NCBI GenBank assembly: GCA_039111635.1
Contig: JBCAQO010000006.1
Coordinates: 1,736,001-1,800,000 of the forward strand
Source: Heterobasidion occidentale
Lineage: Eukaryota; Basidiomycota; Agaricomycetes; Russulales; Bondarzewiaceae
Direction of reading: 5' to 3'
Length of the DNA stretch: 64,000 bases
Shown here: piece after piece, positions 32,100 through 42,502 of the stretch
How the letters are laid out: every line of letters starts with the position of its first letter
How positions within the stretch are numbered: the first letter of the stretch is position 1
Program-made: the position numbers and the translations under genes
Notes under the pieces: generated by a model
Told to the model about the DNA's origin: nothing
Databases searched by the model: none
Seen by the model: the letters and a program-made list of their open reading frames with translations, nothing else

Positions 32100-34357
32100 T
32101 CATAAATTCTTACGAGCGACCCTGCCCTCCCATTCCTTCCCATCGTTCTCCTCCGCCTCCCAACGCCTCAAAGCTTTCTCGTCCCACAACTTGTCAGTTT
32201 GGTCACCTACTTTCCTCAGGAATTTCACGTTGCGGAAGCGCTCGGGGATGTAATCGTTCGTGACGGGGTGTCTGCGCACCCGGATTTGATCGTCAACGGC
32301 CATACAAAGGACAGTTATAAAAACATACACATATTCAGGGTTATAAGAATAATCCTCGCCGTACCCCATGTCCTTCATCAGCCGCGTCGGCGCGTTTCTC
32401 ATGGGCATAGGCACCGGTACAGTCATGTCTTGCTTCGCCGCCGCCTCCGCGCGCGCATAGGCCTCGTACGCGCGCGTCGACTTGGGTGCCTCCGCGAGGT
32501 AGGACACGAGGTGCGCGAGGTTGATGCGGCACTCGGGCATGCCGACCTGCTGACACGCCTGCGTCGTCGCCGTCGCCTGCCGCGCGGTCACAAAAAACGA
32601 AAGATGAGGAAAGCGGGGAGGGCGCACCAGAACCAACGCGTGGTTGTCCGCGAGCCCGATGTCCTCGCTCGCGCAGACGGTCATGCGCCGCGCGATGTAC
32701 AGTGGGTCCTCGCCCGCGCCGAGCATGCGCGCGAGCCAGTATAGCGCCGCGTCGGGCTGGCTGCCACGCACGCTCTTGTGCAGCGCCGAGATGAGGTCGT
32801 AGTGCGCGTCGCCCGTGCGGTCGTAGCTCGTCGAGACGGAGTTGCGGAGCGAGGCGAGCAGCGTGACCTCAGGCGTCGTCGGAGAAGAGACCAAGACCAG
32901 TTCAAGGAGCGAGAGCGCGGTGCGGGCGTCGCCTGCGGAGAGAGAGGTGAGGCTTTTGATGATGCGAGGGGTAAGTTGGGGATAGGACGGGAATGGAGGC
33001 GCGGCTCTGCCCTGCGAAGAAGAGTCCGATTGTGAAGGAACGAGTTGTGATGAGGAAGGTGTATGTGATGAGGCATGAGAAGAGCCAGGGAATGCGGGCG
33101 AAGAGGATGGCGCATCGATATCGATGACTGCTGAAGTCGCAGCACCCTCTGGAGGAACAAGATCAGAGGTAGAAGCAACCACACGTTCGACCGCCTTGAC
33201 GACAATCTGTGTGATCTCTTCGTCCGTGAGACGTTCGAGTCTCAAGACACTGCGCTGATGTGAGTGTTGTCCGAGTGCTTCTGGGAAGCCTGCTCACCGA
33301 CATCGACTGAGGAGGGCATTGGTCAGTTTGAAGGACGGATTCTCCGTCGTGGCACCTATGAGCTTCGAATGACGATTCAATTTACCATAACTAGCCTGAT
33401 AACTGGGACCTGATTACCTGGATCTGTCCAGACTCTACAAATGGCAGAAAAACATCCTGTATCAAAATGGTGAGAAACGTGATATCCCGCACAAGAAATC
33501 ATATCGGGTAACCTGCTGAGCCTTTGTGAAACGATGAATTTCATCGAGGAACATGATTGTCCGCCTGTCTATCATCAGCCTCCAAAGACGCGGATGAATT
33601 TAGAGCGTGAGAGACCTGCGAGTGAGAGAAAAGACGTTTTTAGCCTCTTCCACGATGGGACGAATATCATTGACGCCGGAACTTGTGGCGCTAAGTTCCT
33701 TGAAGACGGCGTCTGTGCTGTTAGCAAGCAGGCGCGCGAGGGTTGTCTTTCCGCATCTACCAAAAGGACGTGTAAGCCGTTCAGAAAATGATTTACACGT
33801 AGAAAATGTCCATACCCAGGTGGGCCCCAGAGAACTATGCTGCCGGTGCCGAGCTTGACGAGGTTAGAAAGGGTACCATCAGGACCCGTGAGGTGGAGGT
33901 GGCCGACAAAGTCGTCGAGGGATGTGGGGCGTAGACGCTCGGATAACGGGGCAGCTGCGCGTGCATTAGTTGAAGAATGATCTCTTTTTGACCGCTTGGA
34001 AGCGATGGGGGTATCTGACGCCCGAGCTCCACGTTTCTTGGAGATGGATGGGTGGGTTGGGGAACGGGCAGCTGATGGTTCGGCACGTCTCGGTTGTGTA
34101 AAGATAGATGCAAGGGGTCTAGAAGCGGAGCCGGGAGCAGCAGATGGCTGCGTGGACGGAGGGTCGTTGAAGTGCGCGTCAACGTGCTGGTTGATGGCTG
34201 ACTCTTCGACATGACATGAGCAGACGGGGCTAGTGGGAGTGGGTCAGCGCCGGTTGGGATGGGAAACAAGACGACTGACCAGGGAACTAGATGGGAGGTC
34301 AGAGGGACCGTCTGTGAGAGGAAGAGAGACTGCACCTGTTGGTTGCCTGGATGTCAT
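32100..34357 (-). CDS. MGS1: AAA+ ATPase Mgs1/WRNIP1 (replication fork maintenance)
   Basis: Exons: 34357-34336, 34286-34280 (7-nt micro-exon), 34229-33816, 33756-33616, 33564-33513, 33456-33418, 33362-33298, 33249-32628, 32576-32329 and 32271-32100 (593 aa). The micro-exon completes the ubiquitin-binding zinc finger, TVPCPVCSCHVEESAINQ then HVDAHF, a UBZ type with final His in place of Cys. A Ser/Lys-rich linker precedes the AAA+ core: RPTSLDDFVGH, Walker A GPPGCGKTT (split by an intron), Walker B IMFLDEIHRF and sensor GATTENPSF. The C-terminal clamp-loader-like half contains SVSTSYDRTGDAHYDLISAL, MPECRINLAHLVSYLAEAPKS and YIPERF. Mgs1 binds ubiquitinated PCNA and restrains DNA polymerase delta at stalled forks. 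Confidence 0.9.
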
Positions 34358-34773
34358 GCAAGACTGGAACGGTCGTGGTATGTATGAAGGTGTGGAGGAG
34401 TGACGCGTGAGTGGCGCGGCAGGAGCGGCGCCGGGGGATGCCGAGTGGATGGAGGCGCTGAACGGAGGGGTGCGGCGAGGACGTTTTATTCATCCGTGGA
34501 CGGTTGCCCCCAGTGTGCAACCGTGCCTTCATCTGCGTCTGCCCCCGTTGCCAGTCGCACCGACAGCCAGCAAGCTGCAAGACCGCACAGCGTTCATCGT
34601 TGTCGCCCGACACTCCTTGGTCGAACACAATAATAGACAATAGACAGCGCGGTATGCGCGTTTGCAGAACAATGGCGCACCTTCATATTGCTTACGTCTT
34701 TTTATATCGCAGGCCATCCCGACACAGCGCCCCCTCGCCCTTCTCCCTCCCCCTCCCATTCCTCTTCCTCATC
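34358..34773. other. Divergent promoter region between MGS1 and the TRP-like gene
   Basis: This holds the leaders of both genes. A TTTATATC box at about 34698-34706 lies about 70 bp before the plus-strand ATG at 34774. Confidence 0.5.
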
Positions 34774-37290
34774 ATGCGCTTCTCTGTCGCCTGGCCGCGA
34801 CTTCTTTCCTCCTCTCTCCTCTTCTTTCTGCCCCTCGCGTCTGCCCACGAAGACACCCTCTGTCCGCATCTCTCTTCATTTGCTTCCGTGCCTGGCTTAC
34901 CTCTCCCCTTTTTCCTTCCACAGTCACCTCCTCTGTATCATACTGCGCACCCCCAGAAAACCTCCTGGTACAGCAGTTCGATGTCGCTTACATCGCCCAC
35001 AACCACTCGGTCTCCTTCAACGTCTCCGCTGCCAGTGTGGTCAGTGTCCTCGTGCCGTCTCCATCCTTGTCCGTTGCTCACTCTCTTTTAGCAAGCAAAT
35101 GTGAACGTCACAGCCAACCTCTTTCTCAACGTCTATGGTATGCACCCTGCCAATATAACCATCGACATCTGTTCCCTCTTCAGCGGCGCGCTCTGTCCCC
35201 TCCCCGTTTACAATTTCGTTGGCGCTGAATCCATCGCCCTCCCGGACTCCGTCAATCTTAATTTTATCCCTGGTATCGCCTACAAAATACCCGACCTCGA
35301 GGCTTTCGCCCAGCTCACCCTCCTCGAGGTTGGCACAGGAGACCTCAAGGCATGCATCCAGACCACCATCTCGAATGGCTGGTCAACACAGCAGACGGCC
35401 GTATCATGGGCTACCGGAGGCATCGCATTCCTTGCCCTCTTTTCCTCCGCGTGGCAATCCCTCATCCCCGAAGCTCTCGCCCCTTTTAGGCTCCTCGACC
35501 TGATCGCCCTTTATCAATACATTGCCAGCTCCGGATTCCTGAACCTAAACTATCCTGTCGTTTACCGCGCTTTCACCCTCAACTTCTCGTGGGCAATGGG
35601 CCTATTCGGCCAGTCTTCCACTTCTTCGATGCAGAACAGCATCACCAACATGCGTTCACACACTGGCGGTAACATGGTCAATGCCACCGACGATGGTGTT
35701 GCGCTCGTCAACCGTAAGCTCAGCCCGTACAACGTTCTATCAGTAAACTACGCTGCTCCCAAGGCGCTCTCTGCGGCTGTCAAGGCTCTTCCCACAATCA
35801 ACTTAGCGGACATCTCCGACTCGACTTACGTCGCCCCAACGAGTGTCCGTAACTCCACACAGCTGTCCGCGGCGAATGAGGTGCAGACCGTAACCGAGGC
35901 GTCTTCGAATGTGCTTGAGGCCGGTGTTCCTATATATGTCAACGGCCTTGGAATCGCGACAGCGAACGCTTTCATGTCCGTATTTCTCGTCACGCTCATC
36001 TTCATCGCCATCACGCTAGCAGTCCTGGTCATCTTTTATGCTATTTTACTACTCTTCTCACGCAGCAGCAGCGAGCCGACGTGGGTTCGTGACATCCAAG
36101 ATAGATTCCCTGTATTCGCTCGTGCATGGGCTTTGCGACTGGTAAGCACACATCCTGCTGCCACCTGAATGCCGTATGTTGATTTTGAGTACGTTCATCA
36201 GGCGCTTATCTGTTTCTTCCCATTGGTCGTGTTTGCCTTTTACCAATGGACCTTGAAGGACAGCTGGCTTTCCATACTCATATCTGTCATTTCCTTCATC
36301 GCGATCATGGGTTCCGTCGGCTACGCCACCGTCCGTGTACTTCTTCACGGCCGTCGATCATCTCCCTTCATCCTCCTCGCAGACCTTCCCTCGTACGAGC
36401 CGCTGTATGGCCAATTCCGTGCTCCCCGCTTCCACTTCTTCGCGCTACCCATTTTGGCCACTTTCCTGCGCTCTCTTTTCATAGCCTTCTCCAAAGCGAA
36501 CGGTACCGTTCAAGTCGCTTTCATAGTGGTGATCGAAGCCTTCCTTTTGCTCTCTCTCTCCGTCCTTCGTCCGGGCAAGACTCGCCGCGCGGACGTGCTT
36601 TCGATCTTTCTGGCTATCGTCCGCCTAGTCTGTGCCGGATTATCGATCGCATTCCTTGAAAACCTCGACCTGGGCCCCATTCCTCGCGTCGCTATCGGCA
36701 TCGTCATGGCCGTCATCCTCAGTGTCACAGTGGTCATCATGTTCCTCAACACCTTGTGGAACCTTGGCCTTCAATCACTCTGGCGCCGCCGCCCATTGTC
36801 CAGCCGCAACAGAAGTCAAACGTCGTCTTCGAGTGACACGACGCTGGCACGGAGCGACCCAGAGAAAAGGGGCAAACATTCTTCCGAAGAGCACGAAGAC
36901 CCCTCGCCGTCCTATCCCGCGTCCACCTTCACCACAAGTCGACCGACCAACCCCACCCCCACACACAACCTCCCGCTCGACCCGAGCGTGAACAGGCCTT
37001 ACCCAGCCTTCACGCCTACCACCACATATGCCGAGCCGCCAAGCGCACAGTCGACAGACACGGAGATGTCTTACGGGACGCAGATCCCGACGCGGCTGAT
37101 GCACACCCGCTCGTCGTCGAACTCGTACTCTTTGAACGACTCGCCATCGCAGTACACGCCGACACCGCTTTCGACTAGTATCGGTATCCCGTCAAACGCG
37201 GGACATGGAGACTCGCCTGACACACCGTCACGCCTCTCACACAGCCGGCATCCGACAATCGAGGAGGAGCAAGGGCCGCGCCCGTATTGA
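34774..37290 (+). CDS. TRP-like / flavin-carrier (Pkd2/FLC) family membrane protein
   Basis: Four exons: 34774-34861, 34924-35039, 35092-36141 and 36202-37290 (780 aa). A signal peptide (LLSSSLLFFLPLASA) leads into an ML-like lipid-binding domain with paired Cys (VSYCAPPENLLVQQFDVAYI, ITIDICSLFSGALCPLP). The TRP-like region has about nine membrane segments, including WATGGIAFLALFSSAW, MSVFLVTLIFIAITLAV, ICFFPLVVFAFYQW, WLSILISVISFIAIMGSVGY and VAIGIVMAVILSVTVVIMF. The tail of about 180 residues is cytosolic, Ser/Thr/Pro-rich and disordered. Fungal relatives act in ER/vacuole or plasma-membrane calcium, heme/FAD transport and wall integrity. The exact subfamily cannot be settled from sequence alone. 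Confidence 0.85.
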
Positions 37291-37750
37291 TCGCGCGCCT
37301 GTATATTCCGACCCACCGTCACGGACGCTCTTGTTTCAACATTTCCCGCTCTCGCTCTGCGCTGTGCACTTCTCATATCCAAGCATTCTCTTCTTCTCCC
37401 ATCTGTACATTCGCATGCAAGCATACTAACTCGCGCACGCTTATTCCTTCCTGCGCCTTGGCATTGACTTCTGTATACACCCGCATTTGACTAACACCCA
37501 AGCGCCGACGTTCCTTACAATGGAAGAAGGATGCACACAGCTACCTCCCTACATACACTCTTAGAAGACAATGTCTACTCTTTTGTATTCTATTATCTTA
37601 TTTTTGTTGCAGGAGCTTGGTTAATATATCTCACGACCATGTTAACGTTCAAAATATATGCTCCTGTCGGACATTCAGATACCGTACATGCAAGCGTTGC
37701 ACATAGCATTGAGCAATAGGATATGGAAGTCGCTCTTTGTCTGATGCGGC
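37291..37750. other. Intergenic, 3' side of the TRP-like gene
   Basis: Short open frames only; no gene is supported. Confidence 0.5.
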
Positions 37751-38440
37751 TCAAAAAATATCAACAGTGCCCCGTCGAGGCGAGATGGCAGCGACGACTT
37801 TGCCCTCAAACGAGAGCAAGCCTCCTCCACGGGTAACAACCAAGTCTGCATCGACGGGGTCCATATGCACGCCCAACAGTTGGTCGATATTTGTCGAGAC
37901 CAGCGCGAGTACTTCGTTCTCCTTTAGGCCACCGTCAATGGCAACCTGTCCACCACGAAAGAATCATCATGAGCAGGTCTTCGAGGGCAGGCTGAAGGTG
38001 ACACTTGCCCATCCAGCATCCCAGCGGAGGTTGCGCAACGCCCACGCCGCCATACCTTCCGTAAAGTCGTCAATTCCTTGTGGGGCGATCCCCACCGTCA
38101 CATTGTGCGACAGGAGCAAAGGCACGATGCTGGTGTGTCAGAGGGGGACCGGCGAGGCTGGTGGAAATTGGCTATCAGATCCGTTGCCATCTACGCGTTT
38201 ATCGTCGCTACCTACATTCGACGGTCATCCCAGGTGTATGGGTATGAGCGAGATGGTGCAACTATCATGCCGACATTCGCCGCGCCGATTTCTTTGGCGA
38301 GGAGATGGGCCTCAGTAGCACCTACGATGGTCAACTTCATCGCGACATGACTAGTGTCATCCACTTCTCGCTTCAGCCTAATCAAAGTAGCGATAATATC
38401 GGCACTGTGTGCTCTGACAACAAGCGGTATCAGACCCTAA
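37751..38440 (-). pseudogene. C-terminal fragment of an amidohydrolase (imidazolonepropionase-like), 5'-truncated
   Basis: The minus strand encodes IPLVVRAHSADIIATLIRLK, KLTIVGATEAHLLAKEIGAA, LLSHNVTVGI, LALVSTNIDQLLGV and DLVVTRGGGLLSFEGKVVAA. These match the C-terminal half of metallo-dependent amidohydrolases. Introns appear retained, including a GC-AG one (38008-37947, donor GCAAGT). The join near 38115 reaches the conserved frame only with a one-base shift. The N-terminal half with the metal-binding HxH motif is absent; sequence is replaced from 38572 upstream by a foldback repeat. It is most likely a relic. Confidence 0.6.
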
Positions 38441-38571
38441 GTCACAAAACCATGAATGAACGATAATGGGGAATCGAACATGGTAAATGGCACTTACAGC
38501 TGTTACCTTTGCGAACCACCTAAGTTATGACCTTGTCTGCCGGCTCTCGAGATTACATAACCCTCAATTCG

Positions 38572-39328
38572 TTACAGCTGTTTGCGGTACATAGGGCGTG
38601 GCGCGTTTTCTCAGGATTTTGTCGATTTTTGTACCGTAGCACAGAACAGCCATAGCTCTCTAAATACTGACTCAATGATGATGAATCTTAGTTGTTGGCC
38701 TTGCATTGAGTATCTGCAGGGCATGAACTTAGTCTCGGTGTGATTTGGTCTATTTTTGAGGTTCGTGGAAAATGCACCCTGTCGGACACTGCGCGCACCG
38801 TTGAAGCCTCGTTTGAGCGGTAGAGGTCCAAAATTGATATATGTTGGTCTTGAAAGGTATCCCGAGGGCACCAGGTCATGATGACAAGGGAAAAGGGATT
38901 GCAGTTGAAGGATGGTGGTGGTGAGGCAAAGATCCTGATGACGTCACACCGCCAACTAGGTTGTGACACTTGCAAATTTTAGACAAAGCAGCGGTGTCCT
39001 TCAAAACATAGCGAAAACTTTACCTGGTGCCCTCGGGATACCTTTCAAGACCAACATATATCAATTTTGGACCTCTACCGCTCAAAACGAGGCTTCAACG
39101 GTGCGCACAGTGTCCGACAGGGTGCATTTTCCACGAACCTCAAAAATAGACCAAATCACACCGAGACTAAGTTCATGCCCTGCAGATACTCAATGCAAGG
39201 CCAACAAACTAAGATTCATCATCATTGAGTCAGTATTTAGAGAGCTATGGCTGTTCTGTGCTACGGTACAAAAATCGACAAAATCCTGAGAAAACGCGCC
39301 GCGCCCTATGTACCGCAAACAGCTGTAA
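38572..39328. mobile_element. 757-bp foldback (palindromic) element
   Basis: Arms 38572-38876 and 39022-39328 are near-perfect reverse complements of about 305 bp around a 145-bp unique centre. Outer ends read TTACAGCTGTTTGCGG. The arms therefore give mirror-image open frames on both strands, neither judged a gene. No target duplication was recognised. The structure suits a foldback or MITE-like DNA element, or an inverted duplication. It replaces the 5' part of the amidohydrolase and ends 70 bp before the DUO1 start codon. Confidence 0.8.
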
Positions 39329-39398
39329 AGGCAATCCCACGTTTGGTCAATTTTGTGATGCACTAGATCTATACTTGCCCTCGTTTACAATACACTAG

Positions 39399-40258
39399 AT
39401 GGACAGTCTCGAATCGATCCTCCTGCCCAGTGGCTCTCGCCTTCTTTCAGAGGCGTCCCTTGACGACCTGGGTTCCTCCTCATCTCACCTACCACAGACA
39501 CCCACAAAGGGAGAAAAGTTGCAAAATGACCTCTTCGTCCTAAGAAAACTCAATGGAACCTTTCGGTTATACAATGAAGCTTTATCGGAGACAGAATCGG
39601 GGACAGAGGTATGTGTATATCTATATCATGAACCAATCGCTGCATAACGTAGTGCGGCTATTTAGAGAGTAGCAGTACAGTTGGAGCAGACTAATGCCCT
39701 GCTTGATAAATATGTGGATATACTCGCTGCGTCCGAGAAAGTCACGCGACTGATGTTTGACGAGAGATGGGAGGGCGGGGAGGCGGTACGTCCTAACAAC
39801 TGTAGCCGACAGTCGCTAGATCTCTCTCACAGGATGAAACGATCATAGAGAACGAAGAACGGCAGGAACGAGAGACACGACGGCAAGAAGAGGAGCGACA
39901 AGCAATCTTGGCTAGACAAGAGCAGGAACGCAAAGAGTTGGCGGAACAGGAACGGCTCAAGGAACAGACAAAAGAGCAATTGGAGCGACAGAAGAAAGGC
40001 AAGTTGGATTCTAAAAGCACCAGTGGCGTGAGGGGAGTGAGGGGAACGAGGGCATCTATTGCTGCGAGAGGCGTCTCAAGGGCAGGTGAGTTGTGTTATG
40101 TCCTTTATATACGCTCGTCATATTTACCTCGTGTAGGAGCTGCGGCGGGAAGCAACCGTACGAGAGGAACTGGACATCATAACGGCGGTACTGGAGTTTC
40201 TAGGATCGCTAAACCTTCCTCTCTGTCTGCACGAGGTTCTGAACCACGCAGACTATGA
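39399..40258 (+). CDS. DUO1: DASH/Dam1 complex subunit Duo1
   Basis: Four exons: 39399-39608, 39666-39785, 39833-40085 and 40137-40258 (234 aa). The conserved Duo1 core reads LNGTFRLYNEALSETESG, then ERVAVQLEQTNALLDKYVDI and LAASEKVTRLMFDERWEGG. A highly charged Gln/Glu/Arg coiled coil and a basic tail follow. The DASH complex rings kinetochore microtubules and is needed for chromosome segregation. The last intron (51 bp) keeps the frame if retained. The start lies 70 bp from the foldback element, so the promoter is very short or partly inside it. Confidence 0.85.
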
Positions 40259-40758
40259 TGGGGACCACGGTCCAGATGTTGCTGTGAAGACCGTCCCCGG
40301 ACCCACATAGCCTTGGGAAAGCCTGCGGCGTCAGCTGGGTATCAGAAAGCATAGGATTTTACCTGTTTCGAGTGTCTCACGACACCAGATCCATGCAGGC
40401 TCGTTCCCTCCGTTTACGATTGAGGTCGTTAGGTACTGCTTTAGGCTAAGCATGTACGGCGAGGACGAAACTTGCTGTGATTACCGCTGTTGGTGGCAAC
40501 CTCCCTGTTAAAAATGGTATCGAAAGACCTCCCCTTGGGAATCTTCTTGCACATTTCACTTAGTAAACTTAGAACGAGACTATTTAGCGTGTTGATGTGC
40601 TGACCTCCATCCATGGCCAGCAACGCATAGCTCGCCTCGCGTGTCCCTATTAGTCTCCCAAAGGCAGCGACTTTTATATGTGACTAGCGACCCTCCTTGA
40701 ACCTCCGACGTGGTCTCCGGATATCCGTATCTGACGCCCCTATGTAAGTGACGTGACT
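40259..40758. other. Intergenic between DUO1 and the next plus-strand gene
   Basis: Only a 60-codon minus-strand frame (40441-40623) is present; no family recognised. Confidence 0.5.
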
Positions 40759-42502
40759 ATGTCGTCCAATCTCTCCGCCCTCACCTTCGCCAGCGATGCC
40801 ACCGCTGTCTCCGTGCACGGCCCTGACGAGTACGAGAGAACTTCATATTATAACGGCATCACCGGGGATGGCGACCACCCGAACCTCGTCTACCGTTCGG
40901 ACCTCCTCACTACGCCCTTCCTCAAGCCCGTCGGCAGACACGCCCACATCCCTGTCAAGTCGCTCCGTGGAGTCTTCGACACCCCGCTCAATGGTGTCTG
41001 GGACGCTGTCGGTCCCCAGATTCGTGACCTGATCAAGGCTCGGAAGATCAAATGGTCGTCCATCGACCCTGCCCGCTTCTTCACCCACGCACCGCTGGGA
41101 GAGGAGTCAAAGGGGTGTCTCGGTCCCGTCGTCATATGGGTCGGCATCATTCCTGGTTCTACCTCCGCCGATACCGCCCACGAGGTTTCCCAGGAGATCC
41201 TTACCCTTCTGCGGAAGAACGGAGTCGACGGTGTTGTTGTGGAATGGCGCGAGGCGGTCCTGCAGGGGCTCGCAGGTCACCCCCTTATGTGCCATGTCGA
41301 CAGCAGCAATGCCACCCATTATATCCGTCGCTTCCTCACTGCTCTTCTCGGTGTTCCCCTTGCATCCGAAGAAATGGAGTGGGATTCGCAGGGCACTCTT
41401 ACGCTCTGGTTTCACGAGAAAAAAGACAAGGACGGCAACCCCAGCAACAAGGTGTACGGAGTTACAGTAGCAACTGCCACGTCCTGCGCAAGAAAACCAC
41501 TGTCGATTACGAGCACAGACTCTATGCACCCATGAACCGTGTTCAAGTTTGCGGAATGCGTCGATTCCAGCGCGGCCTTGACGAGATCACAAAGGTCATT
41601 GCTGATCGCGGCATTCTCACTGACCTTCGGGCCAGAGAACTTGTCAAACTGCAGGCGAAGGAGAGGCAGGATGCGGAGAACGCGAGAGCGATCAAGGCAA
41701 AGCAACGCCAATTGGACGACGAGACCGAAGCTATCGCCGATCTGGAGGCTTTCTACGACGACGTCATGAGATACTGGTCCGACATCGAGTTTTACCGCAA
41801 CATTGGGCACGTTCAATATGCTGCAGCCATCTCGGTCGATGTCGAAGGCGGCACACTATATACCTCGGACTGGGCTGCATTCTTGGCCACTGAGGCGAAG
41901 GTCAGGGATGAGTTCGAGGGCAACGTAGTTGATCTTGGTGTGTTTCAACTTATCTTCTTTACCTCGTCTAACGAAAACTACTTTATTCAGGATGTAAGTA
42001 CAATCCTCAAGACCTTACAGACATGTTCTGTCCTCCCGCTGGTGGTCTGGCCACATTCAAGTTTCCCGACGAGAGGAAGCTCCGGATCGAGGGCTGCGCC
42101 ACGAAGGAGGACCTCGCCCACCCTGCAGAGTTTGACAGTGAAGGCCAGCGCTGCCTTATGGTCGGCAAAGACGGCAACACTGCCGACCTCACCGTGGGAC
42201 GCTACGCCGGCCTAGTTTCATTCACCAAGAACAAAGTCGGCATGGAGTCCGTCGAACTCGGTATTTACAACTCGGGCAACAAGACTGCCGAAGTCTTCTC
42301 CGCTAAAGGAGACTCAGGCTCCCTCGTCTGGCATATAATGAACGGTAAAGCTCGCATCGTTGGCCAACTCCACTCTGGACAAAACAAGGGCGGCTCGACA
42401 AGCAATCATGTTACGTACTGTACCCCTGGCTGGTACCTCCTGGGCCAGATCAAGAAAAGGTTCAAGTACGCCGACTTCTACAGCACCACCTGGTCAGCTT
42501 GA
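40759..42502 (+). CDS. Conserved fungal protein with C-terminal serine-protease-like (GDSGS) region, frame broken at 41.46 kb
   Basis: From ATG 40759 the frame runs to about 41465, then continues in another frame from 41471 to 41937, and after an 83-bp intron (41938-42020) from 42021 to 42502. The parts are NLVYRSDLLTTPFLKPVGRH, a middle with VDGVVVEWREAVLQGLAG, NCHVLRKKTTVDYEH, a charged helical stretch, then VGRYAGLVSFTKNK and AKGDSGSLVWHI. The last matches the Ser-centred loop of trypsin-fold peptidases; a partner His is plausible in NCHVLRK. At the junction the bases read GGAGTTACAGTAGCAACTGC, five more than needed for a continuous frame (VYG-V-SNCHV). The gene is either disrupted here or misassembled. 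Proteolytic activity is uncertain. Confidence 0.65.

Noticed and set aside
34299..34640. 113-codon frame overlapping the MGS1 start
   Set aside because: It is in a different frame; the 7-nt exon model from ATG 34357 explains the zinc finger better.
38611..39289. Mirror-image frames on both strands ending in the same 25 or so residues
   Set aside because: They arise from the inverted repeat arms of the foldback element and are not paired genes.
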